From Cyathus striatus (taxonomy: Eukaryota > Basidiomycota > Agaricomycetes > Agaricales > Nidulariaceae), in NCBI GenBank assembly GCA_025738555.1, contig JAOVFP010000014.1:3764115-3828114 (forward strand): DNA of 64,000 bases, read 5' to 3'. Numbering within the stretch: the first letter of the stretch is position 1; every line of letters begins with the position of its first letter. Under the pieces are notes generated by a model that ran no database searches, was not told where the DNA came from, and was given only the letters and a program-made list of their open reading frames with translations. This document shows, one piece after another, positions 1 through 12,400 of this stretch. Position numbers and translations under genes: made by a program.

Positions 1-65
1 ATGGGAACCGATGTTTCAAAATCTCACGCGCACGTCTTATCAAGCCGCCCGCGCGTCCGCTTTAG
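1..65 (+). repeat. Partial copy of a dispersed short repeat
   Basis: The first bases of the window (gggaaccgatgtttca followed by a cttatcaagccgc block) match, with small gaps, the reverse complement of about 24060-24107. The window therefore starts inside a dispersed element that also occurs near 24.1 kb and, in another segment, near 22.7 kb. No ORF or terminal structure is visible in this fragment. The remaining bases up to 368 show no gene. Confidence 0.4.
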
Positions 66-368
66 AGTCTTTTAGAGTATACTACTCAGCGAGGAATAAA
101 AGCGGTGCAATGTCAGGATAGACTCCGCCCCAAAGCGTCACAACATGCCACAACTACAAGACTCCAAATACTTACTGTTATTCTGCAACGAACCTTCAGC
201 ATCGGCGCTTCACTGCGCACACGAAAGCCCACGCAAATCTCTGCCGAATCTGTTTTTAGTCGTTCATCATTGAGTTCGAAAGTCGAAACATAACATGAAA
301 CCTAATCTCCTAACCCAACAAAGCCACCACCCGCGATACGCACAGCCCACTCCCTCAGACACCCGGCG

Positions 369-2503
369 TTACCGCATCATCCTTAGCGAGTTCTGAATCT
401 TCTCCGGACCCATATTTGCCCACTCATTCGGCGTAATCCTCTCCTCGACATTAGTGGAGAACAGAACATTGTTCTCCGGAACGAATATCCACCTGTTAGG
501 GTCAGGCGGGGGAGCGGACGTGATGGCTTTGAGCTCGTTCCGCATGACGTTGTTGGTAAAGTGGTCTAGGTCCTATTTAGGGACGTTATTAGTGGGGGTG
601 GAACACGAGCTAAGGTAGAGGGCATACCAGGTCATTCTTGTCGTACCCGAAGGGATCTTCCAGTTCTTCACCTGCAACGAGGAAGCCAAAGTACACAAAT
701 GTCTAGATGGCGTAAGTTATATGGCGACAGGAATAGTAGGGAACGGGCTTACCATGAGACTGGTCGCGGGGATAGTTAACCAGCCCATTGGTTTGTAAAT
801 TTGAAGCGGCTGAAAGAGTACGTTAGCGTTTGCTCGTGGAGAGCTGTATCTATGAACTTACGAGGAGGAAGCAATATATCAATGCGATGAGCCACATGTG
901 GATACCGTAGCTGGTAGAGTGTCAGGCTAAGCTGAAAGACACAAACGACAGACCACTTACATGAACGGTAATGGAGTTGTAAGGATACGTTCTAAACTCG
1001 TCGCTGCATCCACCATCTGATTCAGATGTGTGTTCATGGTGTCTACAGCAAATTAGCCATCCGAGCTTTAACACGTAGCAGTGAAACTAACTGATTGACA
1101 GGTTATCAGTAATCTTCCGTCTTTGAATTAGCGTAATATACGACCCCTTCCTCATATTAGCCTGCAAGGAAGACTATCAAGTGATGAATTCAAAACTCAC
1201 AATGTACATCGAAATCTCCAACGGCAGATTATGATTTACCCTCTTCCTCCTCAACAGCTCCTTCATTCTCGCCCTCTTCGACTGCCGATCCTTATACTTC
1301 TGACTCAAGAACCGTACTAGAAGCGAAAACGGGAACAGATCAAATAGGTGGTACTTCGGGGGCTTCTTAGCGGGAAGAAGAAACGCCTCATCTTGCTTAG
1401 ACAGAATCGCAGCTTTTGCAGGTGCAGCACCATGCTTATGATGAATCCCTATCCGGCTCATGAACCGCTTGCGTCGAGACATATGCGGCGTTCCAGGGCG
1501 GGGTGAACCGTACGCGGGTGATCGAGGTGCAGGGGAATGTTGTGGACGAGGTGAACGGGGTAGACCGGCTGAGTAATGGAGCTCTGGGAGTGAAGCCCCT
1601 TCGCTGTGCCACGTCCCTTCTTCTACTGCTGCCTCGCGGTTCCTGTAGGGTGGGTAGGGGTCAATTTTGTGCGTTATGTCTTCGAAGACTTTGTCCCCTG
1701 CTTGAGCGCTCGGAGATGGGACGCTTTGTCGTTCAACGTAGGCTGGGAGAAATTTCACGAGGTAGTACAAATCCCTTTGATTGTGCGTTAGCTCCTGCCA
1801 TGGAGAATGAATTACTTATAAACGTACTTGTAGTAAATCCCATCCTCGTGTCTGAGATAATGCTTCAAAGCGACAGCGTGAGCAAGAATAAGATTAAGCA
1901 CAGTCTTCTTCTCTATCAAGTCCTTAGCTCGGAGTTCTTCAATTGTTTCACCTTCCGTTGCGGCCATCTCAGGAACGTTGAACCAAAGTATCCGAGCGAA
2001 GACGCGACTGTGGAAGATGAGTCTCGACCATAACGCTCTGCCAGTGTTGTACCGCTCAAATGAGGTGCTGGCTCTTGTTGAAGTTACAAAACCTAAAACA
2101 GTACCGATTCTGATGTGTACTCGTTAGTAGAAACCATTTAGAGGTCTGCTAGAACTCACACAGTCAACATCGTGGAAGGAAGCTGAAATTTCTTTCCTTG
2201 GGCATTAAGGGCGGTAACAATCGTTGCCCAAACCGTGAAGAAGATTAGGATGTGCCAACATCTGAAGAACGCAGTGGACACAACGGAATCGAGAAACGAT
2301 CGCTTTTTCGGTTCTCTTGCCGCAAATCTGGAAGAAATGTGTGTAAGGTTTAATGCTATAGAGATGAAACAGTGCTGGTCTTACGGTTCAGTGCCTATAA
2401 AACCCTTATGAACTTCCGCAGAGTGTAAAGGCTGAGAAGGAAAGCTAGCATCGAAGGTTGGCTCGATATAGGTACCATCATCTAGGTAGTCATCGAAGTC
2501 CAT
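369..2503 (-). CDS. Bestrophin-type anion channel (fungal UPF0187 family)
   Basis: This minus-strand gene has nine exons separated by short introns. Exons 1-4 lie near 2385-2503, 2160-2327, 1828-2109 and 1201-1774, and the rest run down to the TAA at 369-371. The ATG at 2503 opens a short acidic leader (MDFDDYLDDG). A membrane segment beginning with FFRCWHILIFF follows, then the family hallmark GFVTSTRASTSFERYNTGR. Next come a conserved YYLVKFLPAY block, a proline/serine-rich insert, HNLPLEISMYI, and near the C-terminus FVYFGFLVAGEELEDPFGYD with the acidic EDPFGYD signature. The protein ends with the hydrophilic tail usual in fungal members. Known family role: chloride/bicarbonate-permeable channels of the plasma or organelle membrane; the fungal subgroup is little studied. 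All joins are in frame with canonical splice sites, so the gene looks intact. Confidence 0.85.
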
Positions 2504-3460
2504 AGTAGCCGTGGGAGATTCTAAAGATGCCGTGAACACGCAGTCCACTTTGAAACCAACGATGTACTCACAAGAGACAATGAGCGACTTTGGTAGGCGA
2601 CCTGCACCTGGTAAAAGACAGACCGGCTGTCGAAAGTAGAGGGAAGGCTTTGGCTAGACGCGAAAGACGGGGACCTCGAAAATGGGAGCACGCTGGCTCC
2701 TCCGCTCTTTAAGTAGGATCTCCTGATGTATATAATTAGATTTTGTGATCCGGATTGAAGCTATCGCAGATGCTGCACAGCTGATTGATGCATCCCGTCC
2801 CGCTTGAAGTCGGCATGATGAAGGAAAATACCTGAGACACGGCACCAGGAGGGACCTTGACGACGATAAATTTAGATATGAATCGCCAACGTTGAACAAA
2901 CAAGATGTCAATAAGTGCTTGATCATAAGTGCTGAAAATTACATTGATACTATGTAAGTACCTTGCTCTTCATGTTAATCATCGGAGGCGCTCTCAGTAA
3001 GCTAAACGTTAGATACATACGTCTTGATGCTAAAAATAGAAAACTCATTTGTGCGTCAAGAATGGGCTGGCCGCCGGTTGAAACGCGAGACAGGAGATGG
3101 TGCCTTGTGTATCAAGGGGTTGCACTTGCGGATAGTGTAATGAGTAAGTATATTTGTCTTCAGGTTCTAAAGAAAATACTCGCATACAATTATCAATGCA
3201 ATAAACGCGTGTACGTAAGGCGCTTCCGAGTGTTTATGTACGCGCTTAAGTTAGCGCGTTGTCTTGCCAAAGTCTCGCATCAGTATCGTATTAAGCACGT
3301 CTTCGCGATCTTAAAGCTTTCTCGTTCAATCGATTGAGGAAAAATCAATCATAATTCACTATACATAACACGAAGTAGTCCATCAGTCTGAAAACCTCAA
3401 ACCCTATTTGTTCTCTCCCTCTCTCCACCACCAAACTGAGGCTTCTTATCGAACCGCTGC
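2504..3460. other. Intergenic region between bestrophin and hydrophobin genes
   Basis: Upstream region of the bestrophin gene and downstream region of the hydrophobin gene. A 124-codon plus-strand frame at 2963-3337 has no recognisable domain, no clear promoter and no splice partner, so it is not called. Nothing else is supported here. Confidence 0.4.
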
Positions 3461-3933
3461 TTAAGCGTTGATATCGACGGGAGAACAACCAAGAGCAACG
3501 ACACCATCTGAAAGTAATCAGTAAGTGACATGTATTATAGAGTAAGCAGTTCTAGTTTATGCATTGTTGAGTGCAGACTTACTGAACGAGTTATTGGTGC
3601 AGCAAACAGGCTGAGCAGTGCTATAAGTCATACGTATTAGCCATTGTTATATTAGGGCTGAAGAAAAAATACCAACCAAGAGGATCCGCCGACACCAACG
3701 ACAGAGATTGGAGAGCAAGTAACGCCGACAAGTCCAGTAACATCCTGAACGACGATTCCCAGAGGTCCAAAGAGCTTGGAGATGGCGGGATCCGTGGCCT
3801 GGCCAGTGCTATCGCAGCATTGAAGAGCACCAGTGCTGCCAGTGCAGCTGCTGGCGGGGATGTTCCGGCGAGCCGGTGTGGCGACCGCAAGAGTTGCGAG
3901 GGCGAGAGTGGCAAGAGAAAGCTTGAATTGCAT
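3461..3933 (-). CDS. Class I hydrophobin
   Basis: This is a small secreted cysteine-rich protein encoded in three exons. The ATG at 3933 starts a clear signal peptide (MQFKLSLATLALATLAVATP). The eight hydrophobin cysteines follow in the pattern C, CC, C, C, CC, C: ASSC, LQCC, GVTC, a fifth Cys whose codon is split by intron 1 (TG|C), PVCC and ALGC. The gap between Cys4 and Cys5 is 12 residues, which fits class I. Exon 2 ends in TNNSF, and exon 3 gives NGVVALGCSPVDINA before the TAA at 3461-3463. Known role: self-assembly into amphipathic rodlet layers on aerial hyphae, fruit bodies and spores. The mature protein is under 100 residues, as expected. It is a single copy here, and all joins are in frame, so the gene looks functional. 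Confidence 0.95.
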
Positions 3934-4002
3934 GTTGGAGAAGAGAATACTTGAACTGCTGATTGTTCGAGTGATGATTTAACTGGGTGGCAAGTCTCTG
4001 AC

Positions 4003-4012
4003 TTTATACCTG
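4003..4012 (-). promoter_or_regulatory. TATA box of the hydrophobin gene
   Basis: On the minus strand ggtataaagtc lies about 70-80 bp upstream of the hydrophobin ATG. This is the usual place for a TATA element in a strongly expressed fungal gene. It is followed by a short CT-containing leader ending in tctccaac just before the ATG. Confidence 0.6.
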
Positions 4013-5924
4013 CAGAATATTGTGTCCGAGTTTCTGTTATGACGAAAACAGACCATTGAACTAAACATAGCGTCTATAATTATATGATTTGCACGACACT
4101 GCAGACCTGTGATCATCGAGGTATGTGAGTGAAGTGGAGTATCGTTTGGCGAATTGAATTGTAATTTGCGCTTAGATGGAAAGCTCCAACGACAAAGTAA
4201 CTTCGAATCACAGTCGTGAAGGAAAGTCCTAAGCGCCCGATGATATCAGCGCCAAAAATAACCTTCCTCCGAAATTTCGCGGACCCATCTAGGTTACGTT
4301 GTCAACCATTTCAGCGCATGGTCTACTAAAAGCGCATTATCTTCCTCAGGGAACCAATGAGTGCTAGTTTACCGGTGACATAGATGTTCTCATGAGGAAA
4401 TTCATTTCCATATCACTGTGGAGCTTCTCGTAAGTTATATAACACACTCACGTCAGTCTGACAATAATGCTGTATTTTCAGACAGTCAACATCAACCTCG
4501 TGGACTTGAATTCGACATACTGTGTCAAAAAATCCGGATTTCTAAATATACATGTCGATGTACTTTGGGTCTTGTTTCGACTCTGCACTGCACTAGCGAT
4601 ACTGCGAATGTCGCGAACCAGAAGTGGAGGATTGCAAAAATACTATCTAAAGTCCTCCACAACAGTTCCACGGATTTCACCATGTATTAATATAGGTATG
4701 TAATGTCAATCCATGGGAAGACGAAGGACCTGTAAACCAATAGAACATTTGTACCAATGAGGTACGCGTTTTTTTCTTTTATTTATGCGCTTATGCATTC
4801 GGTTACCTTGTCATATACACTACGACTATATATTTTGGATACCTCATCTTGTTTAAAACAATAAATTCGAGCCAAGAAATAGTATTAGGAATGCAAGTAA
4901 GATACCACTGACAACGGTTCAGTTAACGTTTGCCAAGTAGAGCTAATTCAGATGGTGAATTGAGAGGGAAACAGATATGCACTCCACTTTCCGGAACACA
5001 AATTGCTAAAATCACTTTTTTTCCCTTCGTCTTCTGTGAATACAAGCTACCCCTATCTTTTCCTCAAAGGACTTGCATGAATATCTTCAATTCCACAAAA
5101 ACAGTGTAACTCACAGTTGCATCTTACGTTTCATTGCAGTACGAAGGGTAACCGGTAAAGCCAGTATCGACCTTGATTTGAATGGAGGGGAGGATGATTA
5201 TCATGATGGAGGTAGAAGGAATTGGAAGCATGGAGGGTGAGCTCCAACGAGGGCAAGTGTATAATACATTTGTTTGCACATAAAACAATATGAGATACCA
5301 ACCCTTCAGACCGATATGTGTTGCCTCCAGAAGATGGACATCTGATAAAAGGAACATATATTCAGTTTTCAGCAGAATTCTTTCCAATTTTCATCACTGA
5401 GAACATCGAGTTATCGATAAATTTCGTATTAAGTAGAATATAGAGATTTCATACGCCCAATTCCAATCATCCATGCGATGATATTATTCCCGCATATGTA
5501 TGTTTCTGGTACGATTCTATGTTTGGTAAGGGATATATCTTTGAGTGCGATATAATCGTCGTTCAGATGTGTAGATCCGTCAATATGAATATTCAGTGTA
5601 AATGGCCACAACTACAAAGTTACAATTAAACATGAACGACGGCGTTCATGCGTAATGCTACTATTGTGTAACGTTGAGAGCTTGAACATTTCTCAGTTCT
5701 TCGTCGTTTGCTCAACATTTTCTCCTCAACTACACAACTTGAGAACTTCATAGCTTACACATGGATACCGACACTTCTTGCTTTTTCGAGTATCAAATTA
5801 GATTTCTGAAATTAGATTACATTAGGGGAGTTTAAACTTGTCTGTTTTGAAGCGTCGCTATAGATCAGTCGCTACAGTCCTGCCGATAAACGTGATCGGA
5901 AATTCAAACCGAAAGTTTTCACTG
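4013..5924. other. AT-rich intergenic region without supported gene
   Basis: Nearly 2 kb of AT-rich sequence. Short open frames near 4418-4703, 5124-5387 and 5429-5611 carry no recognisable motif, and no chain of splice-compatible exons could be assembled. They may be remnants of an old gene, but this is not supported. Confidence 0.35.
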
Positions 5925-6231
5925 GTGGCTGTCAACGCGGTTGATCGCTACCACTAAGTTGTTGTTGTGCGAGATCATTAAATTAATAAGATTGAGATCA
6001 ATCATTGTTACATTAAGTAGAAATCAATCCTTTTGTAGTTAGAAATCAATCCCAGTTCAATCCGAAATCATTAGAAATCATTGGAGTGAAATCAAATGAA
6101 AAAGGATTAATTTCTAACTACAAAAGGATTGATTTCTACTTAATGTAACAATGATTGATCTCAAATTTATTAATTTAATGATCTCGCACAACAACAGCTT
6201 AGTGGTAGCGATCAATCGCTGTGACAGCCAC
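5925..6231. mobile_element. MITE-like long hairpin (non-autonomous element)
   Basis: A 307-bp near-perfect palindrome. The left end gtggctgtcaacgcggttga and the right end (reverse complement gtggctgtcacagcgattga) continue as matching arms of about 130 bp each, around a loop of about 40 bp near 6055-6100. No ORF is present. A possible 3-bp direct repeat ACT flanks it one base out on each side (5921-5923 and 6233-6235), too short to be certain as a target duplication. The structure fits a foldback or MITE DNA transposon; the superfamily is not determined. Confidence 0.65.
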
Positions 6232-6959
6232 GACTCAAGTTTTAATCTAAACACATTCATCATTTCACTCACTTTAACAAGGAAGTCATTCTAAATTTTA
6301 GCGGGTTATGTATATATTAATCCATTCAGTAATTTTATCTGATAAATTTCTAACTTTAGTCAGGTGGGAAGCAGTAAATCCTGTCAGTACAACTTCAGGG
6401 TTACAAACTCCGAACTGATTTCCGAGTGTTTTTAGCAACCGCTACAAAAACCACTGTGGCGTATCGTGTTACGCAAGCTTGAACTCCCTTACTATTGTCG
6501 TAGTGGGGCACTTCCGGAGGGTGTTACCGGAGTTTGAACACTGTCGGTTCCCTGTCACGCTCAGCAACGACGAGAACTAGTATTCTCTCTCTTTCTCTCT
6601 GCAGTCTCGACCGTTTTCTATGAACCCTGACAATGTTATAAGGGTGCACGTATACTATGTATATATAAAATTCTGTAAAGATATTTCAACAAGATTGTAA
6701 TAGATCTGGCATTAGATGATGTATATTCCTTGGTTTTTGAAGTCTTTGGACGGTAATTTCACATTTTAAAACCAACTATGCATCCAATAAACATATAAAT
6801 TTAGAGTTAGATTGGCATACATGTGTCGCATTACTATGCAAAGCTTCATGGTTGTAACGGGGATGGTGGTTGAGAAACTGCATATTTTCAAAATGCTCAA
6901 ACTCTCGATACGTTATCAAACACTTGTTACGTTATAGTATTTCGAGTATGAATGAGACA

Positions 6960-9480
6960 AGTGCCCTATATCTAAACTTAGCGCAAACGTAAAGAGCTAT
7001 TATTATCTATGACCACGAAAATAGAGATATACTCACCACACGTACTCCGACGTCTTCCTTCAGTTACGAAGGCTCGACCCCGATTCGTTTAGTATGTATA
7101 GTAGAAAAAACAACATCAATTCGTCCTTGTCGTAATTGAGTTGGAGCGTGCAAGATTGGCAGTTGACATTGAACTCAGGGTGTGGTAAATATATCTGAAG
7201 CGGTTGAGACGACCCAAAGAAAAGCCCAATAGCACATGTATGTTGTACACTTATAGATATCCGAATCGCTCTAGTATGAAGTGTCAATAGAAATCTTTTC
7301 TGTGTAACCATAACCGCCGAGCAGGGCTTGAAATTAACTTATACGCAAGCTTATTATCCTGTCCTCCTGCAGTGATAGGAGCAGAGATGAAAAGTGCATT
7401 CACGAATTAGCTGTAGGGAGGTGTTAATAGTATGTTATAGGCTTGATCATGTTAGGAACGTCTATGAGCCGCGTCTCGTGGATAAATAACGATCACCTGA
7501 AGAACGTATAATCAACGTCCTACCCCCATCGCGAGCTCCAGTATACATCACGTATATGTTAGCAATGGTAGACTATAGGCTCGGCAGTCGTTACGAACGT
7601 CAGTGGAGCAGTGCTGTATCAATCGATTATGAGAGCGCATAATCAACGTTTTACCGCTACCTTATTATCGAATGTAAAAGCTGGTCGGACACAGGGAATG
7701 GAGTCGCCAATAAAAGTTTTCCCGTCAATGGAACGCAAGCACATTTACCGAACAGTAAGTAGTCGGCATCCTAGCGCTGATAATGCGTAAACGATCAAGC
7801 AGGAGTGCTCCAGCGAACTAGCTGACCTCTGGAGATAACGAGCACCCCAGAAATCGAGTGGTATTACTCGAAATATCATCATACGAGACAATGCAGAACA
7901 TATTCTCAAGATCGTGTGGCACGATGGGAAAATGATTGAAGAAGACGGGCGCTCGGTGACACAGACCCTTCCCCCGATCATAAGGCGCATCTACATGCGC
8001 TACGCGATGAGTATTTCGTTCAAATAACGGCTGTAGGCTTATAAATGGAGTGAAATATGTCTTTGTTAAAAAGTACTCACCATATCCGTTGCAGAAGGTG
8101 GAAACGTATTGCATTTTCGAATTCGAATTTGCCAGTGGGAATCGAAGAGTACATTTATCCCAGCGTACTTCGAATTGCGCGATGATGGTGCCTCTGCCCG
8201 ATCATTAGTACTAGTGATACATGATGAGCGCACAGTCTATTCACTTCTAGCTATAGACCTGGTGAGAAACGGATGCGAATTTGAACAAGCTCCCAGTAGC
8301 ATGAAAGTATCGACAATCTATGAAGTAGCAGTGCGCGAAAGCATCAAATGAGTGATCAGAATCGAACTTACTTATTCAAAACATAATAGTAATCAATCGA
8401 ATTCCTCGGGCGTTTCAACGTTGGAGACAACCTCGGAGAAGATTGCTATGTCCAGCACCCTCCCGCTGCGCACGCATGCCGTCTGAAGTATGATCGATCA
8501 ACTGCGAAGCGGAAGCATATCTAATCTATAGCAAGAAAGTATTCAGTGGAGATAGACGTAGCTGTTATCAGCGGGATCAAACCATTTGAATCTCAACTCA
8601 ATTGAACGAACAACGTTTGATGGAGACGAGGGGAACGATACCGATAACAGACGTCGGGGAGTGAAAACAAATGTACTCACTGGTAGATCTATCATCTCGT
8701 GTCATACTTCGACGGGGAGGAAGGCCTAGGAAGAAAGCCCTGAGAATTGGAAATGAGACACTGACGTCGTTGACGGCCATATAGAGGGCAGAAGAACTTC
8801 TACGGGTTAAGTACACCATGTTGATTAGCAAACGCCTTCCACTGAATTGAATGGTGGTTTCTAGTACATTCAGTAGGTCGGTGATCGATGTAATAGGAGA
8901 TTGAGAGACTGGTAGGCTCGTAAGTTGCTCGTAATGTGTGTGTAACCGGATAGAACTAGCAGTGGCAAATGAACATGATTGAAATGAAGAACGCAATTCC
9001 AAAGACAAAGAGGACCAGGTGCATTTCCGAGAGATAAGGACGGCATTCTCATTGAGGAGGCGGAAAAACCGAAGAATGAAAGCGATGCAACATTATGATT
9101 GAACACGCTGAGCAACGGAACCAAACAAAGCACAACTTCAAGCTTAGCCATGGCCGAACGCGCCGGCAATTTCCAGTCGGCGCAAACGCCTGCCTCGTGG
9201 CTACGCATGGCGGGGGTCGGGTTGGGAAGGTCTAGATCTGGATTCTGCCTCCTATTTTATCAAGTATTACTTCCACTTTGGGGTCGAGGCGCTAGATCTA
9301 TAGGTCTAAAATTCTGAAAACGCGAAAATCGAGAAAAGAGGGTTTGACATTTGATAAACATCCAAAGATTTCAAAGATTTGGGGATGTCTTGGACCGTGA
9401 ATGGTTTTTTGTTTGTTGTTTCTAGCTTCTTTGTTTTCTTGTCTTGTCTTGGTTGATTATATTCATGCGGGTTTTCTAGG
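6960..9480 (-). repeat. Left arm of a diverged inverted duplication (unknown gene-like repeat)
   Basis: This segment aligns in reverse complement with 19370-21860. Anchors include an identical 24-bp block (9192-9215 against 19643-19666), the region around 7850-8010 against 20750-20960, 7440-7560 against 21270-21390, and 7020-7080 against 21740-21790. Within it the minus strand shows repeated donor-like sites (gtgagtac near 8110 and 8670, gtaagttc near 8370, gtgagtat near 7030). That suggests an intron-containing gene on the minus strand, but reading frames are short and broken. A conserved stretch on that strand includes CHRAPVFFNHF and HDLENMFCIVS. No protein family was recognised. Confidence 0.55.
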
Positions 9481-12400
9481 TGCTGAAGGTTCGACGTGTA
9501 GAATGTCTCTAAAGAGATAATTATGTCTTGATTGTTGATTATATTTGTGCGTCGGACCCGTCTATCTTTCTAAAGAACGAATCTTTATCTTCGCTATGCC
9601 TTACGATAGGACTCCCTTCGATGAGAGAATGAAAAATCCCGTGGAGTTATGTGGTACGACACCCACAGAATATGTAAAGAAAAACCTGCCTTCGCTTCCT
9701 TCTTCCAGTCAAATTGCAGTCATCCTGCACAGTTGCAAGCACAGCAAATCTGATCGAAGCTCGAATCCATGTCCCATCCATATGCAATTGGAGCCTGGCG
9801 CTGTCACTGGCTGTCTATCTTAATTTCGCTAATCACTTTCAACCTATGGCATTTCACTTTAGGGTAAGTACTGCACCCTAGATCTTGGAGATTTTTTATT
9901 TTAACATAGCACCCGCAGTAGTCAACTTAAACGATACAGTTACATAGTAGAGCAGTGAATCGAAAGTACTAGAAACTCCCCCTGTAACGGTTGACCCACT
10001 GAGAAGTACGCGAAGACTCCATTTGAATGAGCGAAGGAAAGTACGTACGTCCGATGCCACAGACACTATCCCTCTCCTCTCCTTTTCTATCTCCCAACAA
10101 ACTGCAGCTCACAATCCCATCGATTCCGCTCTCCATCCTGATTGCTCGACGAGAGTCTATTTTCCGGGATCTTCGGGCTACACGAGATAGTCGTACCTTT
10201 GTCATCTAAGCGCTCGGGTAATACGTAAGCTACTATGTGTGATGTGTAGGTACGCCGTACGGAGAGGGAAAGAGAGAGGTTGAGGGTTGAGTCCAGCAGA
10301 TGATGTATTTATCTTTCGTCGCGAAGGAGTTTTTGGATATAAGGCCTTAGACTAATATCCTCTTTCCTTCATGTAAATTTTGCACAAATTATAAAAATGA
10401 CTTCCTCACTTCTCTTCTCCATCGTCTGCTGTAATACAAATGTCCGCTATGGCGTAGTATGCATCACATAACAGTTTCTGGCTGTTTTAATACATTTGTG
10501 AACGGCAATTATACCGCCGAATATATGTTTGTTACCTACGCGTGAGGTGGTACCGTTGGAAAACGGTCGAAACTTGTGATCATGTAGTATTTGCCTATAT
10601 TCATATGTATTTCTTCAGTGGTTGAAGATGGAAGCTGGATCCATACCTTCAGTGTTAATATTACTTTGCAGAAGCTTGTGGAAGAAGTTCACGGTGGAAT
10701 ATCTGAAAAATATCTCTATGAATTCTATATGGGTCCTTACCAAGTGACTCTTGAGTAATCGAACTTGTATACTCTTTGTGGTCGGTTCGAAGCTGCATTG
10801 ATAACTAGGAATTATCCCAATAGCATGCATAACTACTACGAGACAGGAAAAATTAGATTGTAATTCGTCCCTTAACACATATTACTGTAATTGCACTATA
10901 ATATCTCGATATCGAACATGTTACATTCATCAGAAATCCTCGAAGTGCGTGTCATACGAAACTTCATAGGTTCTGTGTAGAACCATGCTAAGAGACCGGG
11001 AGAAACCGCCGAATGACTAGAACTCCACTAGTAAGAGACTATAAATACTGTACTATCTACTACAATTTTGGTTAGAGATTGGGATTGTAACTTTCTGTGA
11101 AACGTGTTACACAACATTGATAGTCATGTGGTATGGTCAGAAGCAAGTCAGAAGGTCAGTATGTTGATCAAAGCGTCCATAAACTGAATAAACTTGCCGC
11201 CGGTTAAATCAGCGAGGAGTGTCCGCCCTGACAGTGACATTATTGAATGGGTAGATACGCAGGAACTCTGCAGGGAATACTATATGCTGGCAGCCGACCT
11301 CGGTTTTCTTGTACACGATTAAGGGACCCGTCCGACTAGGGCGGCAAAGATTACAGCTATATCTGGGCCTTTCGGTTGAGTACCACGGATTTTATCGACC
11401 GCGCAGCCGTGGCTTTAGTTTTGTTCTATATTGTTATAGTCAAGAACGCCCTCAGTGGGTATTACGCGCCCGTTATCTGCGATACCACAGATACTCTCTG
11501 GACACCTTCAGCTATCTTCAGCGTGAGTATAGCTACTCATTCGATCCGGCATTTTTCCAACACTACCTCTATCCCAACGATATTTCGCTTATCGTCCAGT
11601 ACTGTCTCGTAATGATCATGCGTCCGCGTATACTCTAGATGGATGTCCACATGACCACCTCACACTCGTCATATTCAGGCCCAAAATCAACTTCAAAAAC
11701 TCAAATATTCTCTCATGTCGTTATTTCGTTTATGACACCCGTACGGCCTTTTCCGAGTACGCACATACCTGACGCATCGACGTCGTTGAATATTCTATTT
11801 ACACACATAGCGACGCTAATTTCCTTCCTAATTCCACGACATCTACCAACTCAACTCGGTGAGAAGTCAAGCAACAAGAAATCCCATTATACCAAGTTTT
11901 ACACACAGCACTCGGCAAACAGCGACGGGATCACTAGGAAGTAGAAAAAAAACGCATCGGCGGGCTATATTCTCAACATGAATCAGCGGCTGTGCCCTTT
12001 CATGGACATGTTGCGATCTTTATCAGGCACTTGTTCGAATTCTGTGCCGAAAGGCTTCCTTCGCGGTTCTCATTCCCAAGCAAGTAAAAATAAATGTTAT
12101 CGTAACATGCATCTCAGCGCAACCGCGTCGGGCGGTAAGCCGCGCAAGCAGGAGTCGGGTAGAAGGGTGGTAATTTCCTTCCATTCAACACTCTCAAGCT
12201 GAGCATTTTCGTTCCGGTGGCCAGTTAAATCCATCTATCTATCAAGCTAACCTTCCCTGTATCTGCCACTGCGCTCTTTAACGGGTGAACAATGGAAGTT
12301 CTGTTCTATCTTTGCGCATGGGGATGAACGAATACAAAATACCTCTAACCAACAAACTGATGTGAGAAGTTGCCGTTAATAGCAACACATGCATCGTCCG

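Noticed and set aside
1503..2033. 176-codon plus-strand frame
   Set aside because: Antisense of bestrophin exons 3 and 4.
11309..11944. Overlapping frames of 78-109 codons
   Set aside because: No recognisable motif, no splice partners and two competing frames over the same bases; left as unsupported.
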